Shown: piece after piece, positions 48,555 through 58,554 of the stretch
How the letters are laid out: each line of letters starts with the position of its first letter
Position numbering within the stretch: position 1 is the first letter of the stretch
From: a virus
Virus record (IMG/VR): IMGVR_UViG_3300009177_000031
Location: 1-64,000 of that record
Strand: one strand, 5' to 3'
Length of the DNA: 64,000 bases
The notes under the pieces: model-generated
The model's input: the letters and a program-made list of their open reading frames with translations, nothing else
What the model was told of the DNA's origin: nothing
The model's database searches: none
Translations under genes and position numbers: made by a program

Positions 48555-50759
48555 ATGGCTGACATCACCGAAGACCCTAGCGTAAAGATGCCGCCACTCG
48601 CCAATTGGGTGGCTCAAACGTTTGCGTATGGCTTCTTGCTCGATCGCTCGGCAGTGCTGGACTACAGCGGCAACGCTGCGCCCAATCAGAGCGGACGCTC
48701 TGGTTTCGACAGTCCGCAGCCTGACGATTTGCATTTGCTCAACCTCAATCCGCAACAGCTGTCGATGCAAGAGCCGCTCGCTACGGCTATCGCTCCCACG
48801 CAGGGCGGTGGTAAGTTCATCGAGTCGCGCGGTGGCGTGATGAAGACGCTGACGATCCACGGCACCACCGGCTTCCTTCCGCCTGTCGCTCCGTACGCGA
48901 CGCACATGCGTCAGCCGTCATCGCTCATCGACGTGTCGAGCACAGGCACCGAGCTGATCACGTCGCCGAATCCGTCGGTGCAACAGAACCAAACCGGCTT
49001 CTTCGAGTTCTACCGTTTGCGGAAGCTGTTCCGGCAATTCGGTTTGGAACGCAAGCAAGGCAAGGCAGTGCAAATGCACTGGCTGGACTTCAAGGGTGAC
49101 GAGTTCTGGATGGTCGAGCCGCAGTCGTTCGACATGGACCGCACGCGGTTCGGCTACGTCTACAACATCCGTTGCAACCTGATCATGCCTTCGCAGCTGA
49201 AGCTGAAGCACAAGGACCAAGGTCAGGATGCGAAGATTCGTGGTCTCGATTCGCGCGACTACGGCGCGGCGTTGCTGAAGAACCCGATCAACGGTGCGCT
49301 CGATCCGTCGCAGCTCAGCTTGCTCACGCGCATGACGCAGATGGCGAACGGTGCAGCTGCGTTCGTCAACAACTACGCGCTCGGCGTGGTCGGCTTGAAG
49401 CTGCAAGGCATCCTCAGCGCAATCGGTGCCGTGCAGCAATTCTTCTCGGACATCGCAGCGGTTCGGCGAGCTGTGCTCGACACCGCGCTGAACCTCTACA
49501 AGCAAACGTACAGCGCGATCCAAGGGCTGTCGGATGCGTGGGATGACGTCACGCCGGATGCCTTCAAGAAGGACATCAACGAGTGGCAGATCGAAATGCA
49601 GGGCGTGACCGAAGGGCTGATGAACAACCATTTGCTCACGTTCGGTGCAAACGCGCTCGGTTTCCAGAGGGAGAACCAGAAGTACACCACACCGCTCGCT
49701 GTCGGCGGCACGAAGACGGCGTTGCTCACCGAGACGTCGAACGCGAGCCAACAGGTGACGCAGGTCAGCGCTGGTCTCGCACTGATCGGCAACATCGAGC
49801 AAATGATGTCGACGACGGCAATGCGTGCCGAGGACATCCTCAGCGGCGAGACGATCTTCGACATTGCGCAGCGATGCCTCGGTGATGCAAACCGCTTCAT
49901 CGATCTGGTGCTCATCAACCAGCTGAAGCCACCGTTCATCGTCTCTGACCTTGCAAACAAGCTTCCTGGCACGCTCGCGTGGACGGAGAAGATCCTCGTT
50001 CCTGCGAGCGAGGAGTCCGCGTCGATCAGCTCGGCCGCACCGGTGCAATCCGCTGTGCCTTCGTTTGCAGGCTCTGTTGCAGTGGTTCCTGTTTTTCCGC
50101 TCAGCCCTACGCTGCAATTCCTCATCACGACGCCGCAGGTGCCGTACCGCGATGAGATGTGGCTCGGTTTCACGGTGACGTGGTTGACCGGGAGCAACGC
50201 TGGTCAGACGCGCGTCATCACCGACAACACGAACCAGGGTGACGGTACGACGCTGTTCACGTGCAATCGCGCGCTGTCGAATCCTGTCGTGGTCGGTGAC
50301 ACGTTCTCGGTGTCGCTCATCCTGTTCACGTCGCGCAAACCGGTGACACCGGAGAACGCGGCGTACGGCATGGACATCATGGGTGTGTTCGCGAAGTCGA
50401 ACGGCATCAACACGGATGGCACGATCGACATCTTGCTCGGTCCGACGAAGGACCTAGCCACGATCGAGGGCATCGAGAACTTCGAGCAAGCCATCACGCT
50501 CGCTTTGCAAACGCCGCGTGGCTCGAACAAGTCCAATCCGCTTTACGGCACGTCGAACGTGATCGGCCGGATGTTGGAGCCGAACGTTCTCGCGCTGAAT
50601 GTCTTCTACGTTCGTCAGTCGCTGTTGCAGGATCCGCGAATCGCTGCGGTCGAAAGGCCGCAGATGGTTTACGACAACGACACTGGAGCGCTCTACTTCA
50701 CTGTCTACGTCCGTCCTGTCCGAGTGCAGCGCACTTTCTTCCTTCGCATTCCAGTCTGA
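48555..50759 (+). CDS. Baseplate protein with LysM-like and gp25-like parts
   Basis: 734 residues from ATG 48555. N-terminal beta region (FIESRGGVMKTLTIHGTTGF) and an aromatic segment FFEFYRLRKLFRQFGLE. Residues about 425-490 resemble a LysM repeat (ILSGETIFDIAQRCLGD, LVLINQLKPPFIVSD). The C-terminus (about 635-690) resembles gp25: EGIENFEQAITLALQT followed by a GSNKSNPLYG stretch. This combines parts usually on separate genes in contractile tails (tube initiator plus wedge gp25), so it is probably a central baseplate protein. Confidence 0.62.
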   Translation: MADITEDPSVKMPPLANWVAQTFAYGFLLDRSAVLDYSGNAAPNQSGRSGFDSPQPDDLHLLNLNPQQLSMQEPLATAIAPTQGGGKFIESRGGVMKTLTIHGTTGFLPPVAPYATHMRQPSSLIDVSSTGTELITSPNPSVQQNQTGFFEFYRLRKLFRQFGLERKQGKAVQMHWLDFKGDEFWMVEPQSFDMDRTRFGYVYNIRCNLIMPSQLKLKHKDQGQDAKIRGLDSRDYGAALLKNPINGALDPSQLSLLTRMTQMANGAAAFVNNYALGVVGLKLQGILSAIGAVQQFFSDIAAVRRAVLDTALNLYKQTYSAIQGLSDAWDDVTPDAFKKDINEWQIEMQGVTEGLMNNHLLTFGANALGFQRENQKYTTPLAVGGTKTALLTETSNASQQVTQVSAGLALIGNIEQMMSTTAMRAEDILSGETIFDIAQRCLGDANRFIDLVLINQLKPPFIVSDLANKLPGTLAWTEKILVPASEESASISSAAPVQSAVPSFAGSVAVVPVFPLSPTLQFLITTPQVPYRDEMWLGFTVTWLTGSNAGQTRVITDNTNQGDGTTLFTCNRALSNPVVVGDTFSVSLILFTSRKPVTPENAAYGMDIMGVFAKSNGINTDGTIDILLGPTKDLATIEGIENFEQAITLALQTPRGSNKSNPLYGTSNVIGRMLEPNVLALNVFYVRQSLLQDPRIAAVERPQMVYDNDTGALYFTVYVRPVRVQRTFFLRIPV

Positions 50760-50767
50760 GGTAGCCG

Positions 50768-52870
50768 ATGCCTACGCCGTTCCAGCTGAAGACATTCCCT
50801 GAGATCCTCGCTGCGATGTTCGCGACCGCGCGTTCGCAGCTCGATCCAGACATCGACCTGAACATCGGTTCGATCCTGCGCGCGATCTACGAAGCGTGCT
50901 CGCTGCAAGATGCTGAGCAGTACGTTCAGATCGGCAAGCTTCTCGATCTGTTCTCGCGCGGCAATGCGATTGGCGACGATTTGGATCGTCGCGGTCTCGA
51001 CTTTGGCGCTGACGTCTTCACCGACATGCGGCGACGTCAGGCGAACACGAGCATCTCGGCAATCGTGGTTGGCGATGGAACGATCCAGCGCTCGGCAACG
51101 CTCGTTGCTGACGTACCTGCAACGTCGTCGTCGTTCTCGATCAGCGACCCAACGAATTGGCCTGCGGCTGGCTCGATGATGATGGAGCCTGGAACGCTGC
51201 GCCAGGAAGAGGTGTTCTTCACGCTGTCTGGTGCCGTCGTCACAATCGTGTCGCCTGCAACCGGAACGGTGAACCCTCACCTGCAAGGCGGAACGGTCAA
51301 GACGATTGCGACGCGTTCGGTGCTCGCGGTGCAATTGAACGCTGGTGGTACCTCAGCGTCGATCCAATCAGGCACCGAAGGCGCGTGGCCTTCGAGCGGT
51401 TCGGTCATCTTCGAGCGCGACACGGTTCGACGCGAGCTGCGCACGTTCACACGTGTCGGCACGACGCTGACGCTCGGTGTTGCAGCGACGTTCACGCACG
51501 CAGCTAGCTCGGACGTGACGTTGTCGACGTTCGGGTCAGACCGTCCGGTCGGTAGCGGTAGCGCGTGCCTCGTGCCGGCCACGACGTCCACCGCGTCGAT
51601 TCTGTTCCGCACCACCGCAGCGGGTACGCTGATGGACGGCGACTATGCGTCCGATCCGATTGCTGTCGAGTCTGACGGCGTTGGTTCTACGACGCGCGTT
51701 GGTGCAAACACGATCACGCAATGGCAGTCGCCTCCGTTCGCAAACGCGACGGTGACGAATCCGAACGCAGCGGTGCGCGGTCGCGATCGTGAAGACGACG
51801 CGTCGTACAACACGCGCATCTCCAACTTCATTCAGAGCCTGTCGCGTGCGACAGCGCTCGCGATCGAAACGCTGACGGCCGGACAGCAGGATCCGTTCAC
51901 GAATCTGATCATCTCGTTCGCGCAAACGGTGGAGCCTGTCGCGCCAGGCCAATCGTTGCTGTACGTCACCGATGGCAGCACGACGTTCGCGATCGACTAC
52001 CAGGTGAAGCCTGGACGAATCATCCTGATCAACGATGCGCGCACGAACGACAAGCGCGCTCACCTACCGGACTACGGTCCGTTCCAGGAAGTGCTCGCAC
52101 CGACGGCGCAGGTCACGCCGCGTTTGTACAAGAGCGATCCAGGAGCGTCGAACGTGTCGACGCTCACCGGTGCAAACTTCATCGAAGATTCGACGCAAGG
52201 CTGGACGGTGAACCAGTGGGCAGGTTTCACGGTGAAGGCTACCGATGGGCAGTTCTATCCGGTCACCAGCAACACGGCGATCCGTTTGACCGTGACAGCT
52301 GGTGGCGCAACGCCAGCGCTCGGTCAGTACGCGGTGTTCGATTTGCGCGTCTCCGCTGCGCCGCTCGTGCCGGAAACGGACTACGTGTTCAACTCGTCCA
52401 CGGGTGATTTGGAGCTGGTCGTTCCGCTCGCGCAGCATCAATCGATCATCGCAGCGGATGACAACGCGACCGCGGTTGGTGCGTACGTTTACTCGCGCGG
52501 TCTCGCTGCGTACGCGCAGCGTTTGGTGAACGGCGACCGCACGGACCTGCAAGACTACCCTGGCATCAAAGCGCTCGGTACGTCGTGCCTCGTCACCGCA
52601 CCGACGGTCATCACGCCGACGATCGTCATCCAGATCATCACGGCGTCAGGACTCACCGATGCAGATCTCGCGTCGACGGTGCAGAGCGTGGTGCAATCGT
52701 ACGTGAACGGTCTCGGCATCGGTCAGCAAGTGCTCATCTCCGAGATTATGCGTCTCGTGAAGAACCTCAACGGCGTCACCGATTGTCGCGTCATCTCGCC
52801 GACGGCAAACGTGCAGGTACCTGACGGACAAATCGCGCGCATGAACACGACTGACGTGCAGGTGGTGTGA
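50768..52870 (+). CDS. Baseplate wedge protein, gpJ-like
   Basis: 700 residues. FPEILAAMFATARSQLDPDIDLNIGSILRAI is the conserved start of gpJ/gp47-like proteins. DDASYNTRISNFIQSLSRATALAIETL (spread over about 340-370) is the conserved core. LVTAPTVITPTIVIQI and SVVQSYVNGLGIGQQVLISEIMRLV form the usual C-terminal domain. It links baseplate wedges. Large beta insertions (about 90-300 and 400-560). Its stop overlaps the next start as TGATG. Confidence 0.8.
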   Translation: MPTPFQLKTFPEILAAMFATARSQLDPDIDLNIGSILRAIYEACSLQDAEQYVQIGKLLDLFSRGNAIGDDLDRRGLDFGADVFTDMRRRQANTSISAIVVGDGTIQRSATLVADVPATSSSFSISDPTNWPAAGSMMMEPGTLRQEEVFFTLSGAVVTIVSPATGTVNPHLQGGTVKTIATRSVLAVQLNAGGTSASIQSGTEGAWPSSGSVIFERDTVRRELRTFTRVGTTLTLGVAATFTHAASSDVTLSTFGSDRPVGSGSACLVPATTSTASILFRTTAAGTLMDGDYASDPIAVESDGVGSTTRVGANTITQWQSPPFANATVTNPNAAVRGRDREDDASYNTRISNFIQSLSRATALAIETLTAGQQDPFTNLIISFAQTVEPVAPGQSLLYVTDGSTTFAIDYQVKPGRIILINDARTNDKRAHLPDYGPFQEVLAPTAQVTPRLYKSDPGASNVSTLTGANFIEDSTQGWTVNQWAGFTVKATDGQFYPVTSNTAIRLTVTAGGATPALGQYAVFDLRVSAAPLVPETDYVFNSSTGDLELVVPLAQHQSIIAADDNATAVGAYVYSRGLAAYAQRLVNGDRTDLQDYPGIKALGTSCLVTAPTVITPTIVIQIITASGLTDADLASTVQSVVQSYVNGLGIGQQVLISEIMRLVKNLNGVTDCRVISPTANVQVPDGQIARMNTTDVQVV

Positions 52871-54279
52871 TGACAGCTTCAACCGACGTCAAGGATCTGT
52901 ACAAGGTCTACCAGCTGCTTCAAGGTTTGCCGCCTTCGTTCAAGCGAACGAAGGATGGCGTTCTCGCAGCTGCGCTCACAGCATGTGGCGAGCGCGACAA
53001 CTTCATCGGCGGTCTGTTCGGCAAACGCAACTTCCTCGGCGAGACGTCGCTGCTTCTGAGTGGGCCTGGCATCATCAACACGACCGCAGGGCTGTCGCAG
53101 AACGCTACGAACGGCAAACCGCCTGGACCGACGGTTCCAACTGGTGCCGATTTGAGCGTGAGCGGTGGCGTCGTTTGGACCGCGGTGATGACGACGACAG
53201 CGCTCACCACGGTGTCGTTCTCGATTGCAGTGCTCGCAGGTGCGCCAGCGCCAAACGGCATCACGGTGAACGACAACCAGTATTGGGACACGAACCTGAA
53301 CTCGTGGCAGACCGCGACCGGCAACGTCGGGGTGCTCATCGGTTTGGGCGGTGGCGGTGTCACGGTTGCGACGCTCGAAGCGGCGATCAACTCGAAGTCG
53401 CGTTTGCTGCGCGTGACGTCGCCTGATGTCACAAACGCTGCGCACACGATTCCAGCGCAAACCGCTCTCGTTGGGCCTGTCAACATGTCGAACGTGCAGG
53501 ATCGCAGCGCGATCGATCAGGCGCGCGATTCGATGTTCGTGAACACGGCGAGCGGCAAGTTCCTCACGGACCTTGGCTCGAACTACGGCGTACCTCGTCC
53601 TCCGCAATCGCCGTTCGACGACGAGCTGTTCCGGCGCATCGTCCCTGTGCTCGCGTGGCTTCCGAAGACGCCGTTGCTCGTGACGTACAAGCTCGCTGAG
53701 GTGATCTTCGGTACGCAAGCGGTGGTGCAAACGCAGTACGGACACACGTGGCAGATCTACGAGGTGAACCCAAACGAGATCATCTTCGAGTGTCCGATTG
53801 GGCTCATCGCTGGAAACACAGAAACCGCTAGCTACATGCACGGCTACCCTGGAACCACAGGAGCGGTGACAGGACCGACGAACACGATCACCAACGTTGG
53901 ATCAGATGCGCGCCTCGCAGTTTCAGGAAGCAACCTGACAGGCTTCACGATCTACGTGTTCTTTACTGGTGCCTGGCAGACGTACACGATTAGCTCGTCT
54001 AGCTACAACCTCGGAACGCAGACGAACACGTTTGTGTTGAGCGCATCGACGGTACCGACTGGTGACAGCTATCCGTTCTTCATCGACATCCCAAGCGCGA
54101 ACAGCTTCAACCCTGGCGATTACATGATGAGCGACGCGACGGTGACAGCGGACGGTACGAATCCTCCGCACAACGATTTGGTTTACTTGTTCGGTAAGGC
54201 CCGGCTTGATATCTTTGAGTTCTACATGAACAACTTTGTGCGAGCTGCGGGCGTCAGCTTGCGCAGCGAGATTCTGTAA
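52870..54279 (+). CDS. Baseplate/tail protein (tail protein I position)
   Basis: 469 residues from ATG 52870. It has an N-terminal helix VKDLYKVYQLLQGLPPSFK, beta region with VTVATLEAAINSKSRLLRV, and a core FLTDLGSNYGVPRPPQS, DDELFRRIVPVLAWLPK, LLVTYKLAEVIFG. This core recalls wedge proteins that follow gpJ and hold fibres. Ends PHNDLVYLFGKARLDIFEFYM. Position after gpJ is the main support. Confidence 0.62.
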   Translation: MTASTDVKDLYKVYQLLQGLPPSFKRTKDGVLAAALTACGERDNFIGGLFGKRNFLGETSLLLSGPGIINTTAGLSQNATNGKPPGPTVPTGADLSVSGGVVWTAVMTTTALTTVSFSIAVLAGAPAPNGITVNDNQYWDTNLNSWQTATGNVGVLIGLGGGGVTVATLEAAINSKSRLLRVTSPDVTNAAHTIPAQTALVGPVNMSNVQDRSAIDQARDSMFVNTASGKFLTDLGSNYGVPRPPQSPFDDELFRRIVPVLAWLPKTPLLVTYKLAEVIFGTQAVVQTQYGHTWQIYEVNPNEIIFECPIGLIAGNTETASYMHGYPGTTGAVTGPTNTITNVGSDARLAVSGSNLTGFTIYVFFTGAWQTYTISSSSYNLGTQTNTFVLSASTVPTGDSYPFFIDIPSANSFNPGDYMMSDATVTADGTNPPHNDLVYLFGKARLDIFEFYMNNFVRAAGVSLRSEIL

Positions 54280-54288
54280 GGAGCGATC

Positions 54289-57108
54289 ATGGCGACAGGC
54301 GATAAGACCACAGCGACGCGACCGGTTGGTCAATCCAACATGCGGTTGGATCTGGTCGACTACGCCGCGATGGCGTTGGTCGGTCAGCTCGCAGTCGAAG
54401 CGGCGAACCGCTCGCTCGCAGCGACACCGAAGGCGACAGCTGGTGCAGCTGTCGGTGAGCGCTGGCTCGGAAGCATGACGGCGAATCCCACGACCGGTTC
54501 GGACGGCTTGTTTCGTCTCGACTCCACGACGTTCGTTGGTCTCGATGCGAACGGCGGCATGCTCATCAAGCCGAACGGTACCGCGCTCTCGATCACGATC
54601 CCAGCTGGTGGTGCGAGCCAACAGGTGTATGCGTACGTCAGCGACGTCTCCGAGAACACGCAGGTGCGTCGCTTCCTTCCTGCAACCGGCCCGTTCAACG
54701 AGTTCGCGAGCGCGATCAACGTGGCGCTTCGCCAAACGGTTGGGCTCTACGTGCGTGCAGGAACGCTCGGAAGCGTTGTGGCGCAGGATGCGGTTGCAGG
54801 CATCACGCGTCCGCTTCTGTTCCTCGGTATCGCAACGAACACCGGTGGTGTCGTCACGTTCACGCCTGGTACGAACACGCTCGAAACGGTGCGCACGCCT
54901 GCGAGCGTTCCGCAAACTGACAGCGGCACGACGACGGTCAAGACGACGGTTACCGGTTCGCAGAACACATTGCGCGAGCTGATCAACGCTGCGCTCTACG
55001 CAGTGGGCAACGCGATGTTCAAGGGTAGTGACTTCATCACGCCTGCGGACGGCAACAATTGGGGTGCGTACAACGTCGCGTCGCTCTCTGGCGGTATCGA
55101 CAAGACGTTCCGCCAAGCGCTCGGGTACGTCATCATCGGCAACGGCACGACGGTGTTTGGCGACTTCAACACGAACGCGTATGCAAACAGCAAGCTGTTG
55201 ATGGATGCAGCGTTTGCGTCGCTCCCAGCACAAGGTGGCACGATCATCATCAAGCGTGGTGTGCAGCTCACCAATTGGGGTGGCGTCACGTGCAATGCGC
55301 CTACGGCGAAGACCGTCGTCATCATTGGCGACCACACGAACACGCCGAACAACTTCCCACAACTCAACTTCGCCACCGGTGAATCGATCACCGCAGGAAG
55401 CACCGGTGCACTCATCTTCCAGAACGTGCACATCCGGTGGGTGCAGAACGCAATCATCGCTGCGGCAACTGGTGCAGGTTCGTACCTGAAGTTCGTCGAT
55501 TGCTACATCGACAAGGCCGGTGCCGCGGACACAGGGGCCTTCATCACCGGTACGACGGTGAGCGACGTCCATTTCGAGCGCTGCAACGCGCTCGTGTCTG
55601 TCACGAGCGGTACCGCAAACGGCATGCTGATTCGCGCGACAAGCCAGTGTCAGCGTTGGGCGGTGAAGAAGTGCAACTTCACCGCTGGTAGCGCTGATAT
55701 GGCGTGGTTTCAATTTGGCGACATGCGCGCCGATTTGGACTTCACCGATTTGACGTTTGCGGACTTCGGAACGCAAACCGGAGCTACCGCTGGTGTCGGT
55801 TGTTTTACGTGCGCTTCGTCTGACAACTCGACGGTGGCGAACATCGTCGGTCGGCGTTTCAGGAACATCTACAACACGACGTCGGTTCCGACGTTTTTCC
55901 TGTCGACCGCAGGCAATCTCGACATCTCGAACGTCGAGCAATTGAAAGCGTCGACGGTTGCGTTCAGCGCATCAGGCTACAGCGGTACAGGGCCAATCAA
56001 GGTGCGTCACAGCAGGATCGTAGGCGTCACGCTCGCCGGCGCGTACCCTGACATCGCGTTCCAAGACGTCACGTTCTTCGGGACAGGTTCGACGCTTGGA
56101 AGTGTCACGAGCAACCAAGGCACGATTGAAATCACGCGTTGTCGTTTCATGCCGACGATCGCGGGGCGGCCGATTCTCGTTGGTGGTTTGACGATCAACG
56201 AGCTTCGTGTCGACAGCTGTTACTTCGAGGGCGTGTTTCACACGACGACGGACATCGCGTGCTTCGCGGTGCAAGCAAACACGAAGCTCACGAAGTGCGT
56301 GATCCAGAACAACGAGGTGAACGGCTTCCAGAACATCGCGTGGGCTGGTGGCGCAAGCGTCTACTCGCGCTGCTTCGAGCTGGACGTCGTGACGGTCACG
56401 TCTGTCGTGTTCCAGAACAACACCGCTACGAACCTGATGAGCAGCTCGTCAGGAACGGCACGTGTTGGCGTGTACATGTTGGAGCTGAACTCGCACGATC
56501 GCGCAACGGTGGAATTGGGCATTGGTGGTTTGGTGTACCGCAACAACACGATCGGCGATGACGGCTCGCGATGCATGATGCTGATGGTGGCGAACTACGG
56601 ATCCGTCACCGACGTGTTCATCCAGAACAATCGGTGGGGTGGGACGTACGACAACGGTGCAGCGAACGCGTGTTCGCTTTCGCACATCATCAACTTCGCT
56701 TCACCTGGCTCTGGCACGCAAACGCTGTCGTTCGTCAAGGTCGAAGGCAACCACATGACGTTGCTTGCTGGCGCAGGCAACATGAACGCGATCGCAATCG
56801 ACTTCGCTCGGTTCATGCAGTTCTTCTCGGTGTTGCCGATCTTCGCGCTGTCGATCTCGCACAACCACTTCGATTGCTCGTCCGGTAACCCGGCTGCATT
56901 TGATGCCGTCAACGGCTTCGGCGTCAACATGAGCTTCGCTGTTTGGAGTTTCGAGCTGTGGGGGAACACCGCCATCTATGGCGCGAGCACGGTGGTGAAC
57001 TTCTTCCAGATCAACATCGGAAGTGCAATCAGCTTCAACGCAAGCTCTGGCGCGTTGCCGACAGCCGGTTCGGTGTTCACAAGCAACATCCAGATCAAGC
57101 GTCACTAA
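54289..57108 (+). CDS. Tail spike/fibre with beta-helix domain
   Basis: 939 residues, the largest of the receptor-region genes. ATG 54289 with AAGGAG. The N-terminal 250 residues are anchor-like (VYAYVSDVSENTQVRRF, TLRELINAALYAVGNA). Residues about 300-850 are repetitive Asn/Thr/Gly/Val coils typical of a right-handed beta-helix (FQNVHIRWVQNAIIAA, VVFQNNTATNLMSSSSG, YRNNTIGDD, FIQNNRWGG). Ends GSVFTSNIQIKRH. Could bind or depolymerise a surface polysaccharide; no catalytic residues can be assigned by eye. Confidence 0.75.
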   Translation: MATGDKTTATRPVGQSNMRLDLVDYAAMALVGQLAVEAANRSLAATPKATAGAAVGERWLGSMTANPTTGSDGLFRLDSTTFVGLDANGGMLIKPNGTALSITIPAGGASQQVYAYVSDVSENTQVRRFLPATGPFNEFASAINVALRQTVGLYVRAGTLGSVVAQDAVAGITRPLLFLGIATNTGGVVTFTPGTNTLETVRTPASVPQTDSGTTTVKTTVTGSQNTLRELINAALYAVGNAMFKGSDFITPADGNNWGAYNVASLSGGIDKTFRQALGYVIIGNGTTVFGDFNTNAYANSKLLMDAAFASLPAQGGTIIIKRGVQLTNWGGVTCNAPTAKTVVIIGDHTNTPNNFPQLNFATGESITAGSTGALIFQNVHIRWVQNAIIAAATGAGSYLKFVDCYIDKAGAADTGAFITGTTVSDVHFERCNALVSVTSGTANGMLIRATSQCQRWAVKKCNFTAGSADMAWFQFGDMRADLDFTDLTFADFGTQTGATAGVGCFTCASSDNSTVANIVGRRFRNIYNTTSVPTFFLSTAGNLDISNVEQLKASTVAFSASGYSGTGPIKVRHSRIVGVTLAGAYPDIAFQDVTFFGTGSTLGSVTSNQGTIEITRCRFMPTIAGRPILVGGLTINELRVDSCYFEGVFHTTTDIACFAVQANTKLTKCVIQNNEVNGFQNIAWAGGASVYSRCFELDVVTVTSVVFQNNTATNLMSSSSGTARVGVYMLELNSHDRATVELGIGGLVYRNNTIGDDGSRCMMLMVANYGSVTDVFIQNNRWGGTYDNGAANACSLSHIINFASPGSGTQTLSFVKVEGNHMTLLAGAGNMNAIAIDFARFMQFFSVLPIFALSISHNHFDCSSGNPAAFDAVNGFGVNMSFAVWSFELWGNTAIYGASTVVNFFQINIGSAISFNASSGALPTAGSVFTSNIQIKRH

Positions 57109-57118
57109 GGAGGCGTTC

Positions 57119-57481
57119 GTGTCCGCTGCAATCCCAAAGGTCTCGTACGGACAAACCGTCACTCGCATCAAACAGGGCGACACGCTTCCGATCCTCACGT
57201 ACACGACGCAGGACGAGAACCAGCAAATGGTTCCAATCACCGGCGCGACCGGCGTGCAGTTTCGCTACTGCTTGAAGGGCGCCGATCCGGCAACTGCAAT
57301 CGTTCGTCAGGCGACGATCCTCGCAGCTGACCAAGGTCAATTGACGTACGCCTGGATTGCAGCCGACACGGCGCAGCCTGGCACTTACAACGGCGAATGG
57401 ATCGTCGCCTTCCCAAATGGTGGACAGCAAACCTTCCCTGTGCGCGGCTATCAGCCGTTCGTTGTGGAAGCGAAACTCTGA
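57119..57481 (+). CDS. BppU-like receptor-region domain protein, 120 aa
   Basis: GTG 57119 with TAAGGAGG ahead. RIKQGDTLPILTYTTQDENQ, TGATGVQFRYCLKGAD, TYAWIAADTAQPGTYNGEWIV and QPFVVEAKL follow the strand order of the BppU N-terminal type domain (GDT..P...T...G ... YxW...DT..G.Y). Such domains attach fibres to the baseplate or decorate tails. A similar pattern occurs in the protein at 63026. Confidence 0.6.
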   Translation: MSAAIPKVSYGQTVTRIKQGDTLPILTYTTQDENQQMVPITGATGVQFRYCLKGADPATAIVRQATILAADQGQLTYAWIAADTAQPGTYNGEWIVAFPNGGQQTFPVRGYQPFVVEAKL

Positions 57482-57498
57482 AGTGAAAGGAGACCACA

Positions 57499-57849
57499 AT
57501 GAGCGCTAGCGGCAAACTGATGTCATTCGGCGGTACGGCGACCACGACGGAGACGCGCGTTGCGTTTCCGCAGGCGTACCGTAGGGGCTACCCAAACGCG
57601 AACCCTGGTGCTGGTGTTCAGACGTATCCGACACCGCAAAAGCCACCTTCGTTCATGAAAAACCTGCGCATCCGGTGCACCGATGCGACGAACGATTTGC
57701 TCATCCGCATCAACGGCGGTTCGCAAATCACGGTGAAGCACACCGATGCGCAGCCGTTCCAGTTCGATCCTGGTGAGGTTCACGATCTCACCGTGCAATC
57801 GAGTGCGGCGACGGCTGCGTGGGAAGCTGTCGGCGTCGTGTCGGCATAA
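57499..57849 (+). CDS. Small beta-rich virion protein, 116 aa
   Basis: GAAAGGAG ahead. FGGTATTTETRVAFPQ, then MKNLRIRCTDATNDLLIRIN, GSQITVKHTDAQPFQFDPGE and VHDLTVQSSAATAAWEAVG. The last part (conserved-looking FDPGEVHDLTVQ) resembles small tail or decoration beta sandwiches. No family certain. Confidence 0.55.
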   Translation: MSASGKLMSFGGTATTTETRVAFPQAYRRGYPNANPGAGVQTYPTPQKPPSFMKNLRIRCTDATNDLLIRINGGSQITVKHTDAQPFQFDPGEVHDLTVQSSAATAAWEAVGVVSA

Positions 57850-57861
57850 ACGGAGGCGACG

Positions 57862-58299
57862 ATGAACCCTGTCGTAACGCTTGCGCAAGCGGCGCCCATC
57901 GAGAAGTCGGGCACCGATTACATGGTGCAGTACGGCGTCGTTGGCATCATGTGCGTGGTGTTCGCGTACATCATCTTCTACCTCTACCGCGAGAACCGAG
58001 CTGACCGACGCGAAGCAGCTGCAAACGAGAAGAACCATGCCGCCGAGCTGATGGCGTGCAAGGAGCAGTGCAAGACGGAGAAGGAAGCGCTGGAGAAGCT
58101 GTTCGAGAAACGCAATCGCGAGATCCTCGAAGGCTACACGCAACAGCTCATCGTGATCCGTCAGTCGTGCGAGAAGCGCGAGGACGACATCCGGCGCGAG
58201 TTCAACGCGCTCGCAGAGAAGCTCGCCAACGGCAACAAGGAATCCAGCGAGGCGTTGGTCGAGATGCTTCAGCAGTTTCTCAACAAGGTGGTCAAGTGA
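57862..58299 (+). CDS. Single-span membrane protein with coiled coil
   Basis: 145 residues with CGGAGG upstream. Residues about 23-42 (QYGVVGIMCVVFAYIIFYLY) are a transmembrane helix. After a basic stop-transfer (RENRADRREA) comes about 100 residues of charged helix with two Cys. This topology fits a holin-like or i-spanin-like membrane protein, or a membrane anchor with cytoplasmic coiled coil. It lies among tail-fibre genes, far from the GH25 lysin. Confidence 0.6.
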   Translation: MNPVVTLAQAAPIEKSGTDYMVQYGVVGIMCVVFAYIIFYLYRENRADRREAAANEKNHAAELMACKEQCKTEKEALEKLFEKRNREILEGYTQQLIVIRQSCEKREDDIRREFNALAEKLANGNKESSEALVEMLQQFLNKVVK

Positions 58300-58310
58300 A
58301 AGGAGCTTCC

Positions 58311-58553
58311 ATGGCGCTCTCGCAGAACGCAAAGGATGCTGTGCAGGAAGCTACGGCTTCATGTGAGCGCGTTGCTGAACGTGCTCGCACGATCACCGCC
58401 GCAATTGCAAATCGACCTACGCGTGCTCGAACGAATCCGTTCATCAAGATCGAGGACAGCGAGTTCGAGCAAGAGGATAGCATGGTGATGTCGATCGAGA
58501 AGGTCATCAGCACGCAAAGCAACGCGGCGATCGAAGTGCAAAAGGACGAGTAA
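58311..58553 (+). CDS. Small helical protein, 80 aa
   Basis: AAGGAG six bases before ATG 58311. ALSQNAKDAVQEATASCERVAER is helical; RTRAR-type basic middle; acidic FIKIEDSEFEQED, then helical end. Follows the membrane coiled-coil protein by 12 bases and may act with it. Function unknown. Confidence 0.55.
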   Translation: MALSQNAKDAVQEATASCERVAERARTITAAIANRPTRARTNPFIKIEDSEFEQEDSMVMSIEKVISTQSNAAIEVQKDE

Positions 58554-58554
58554 C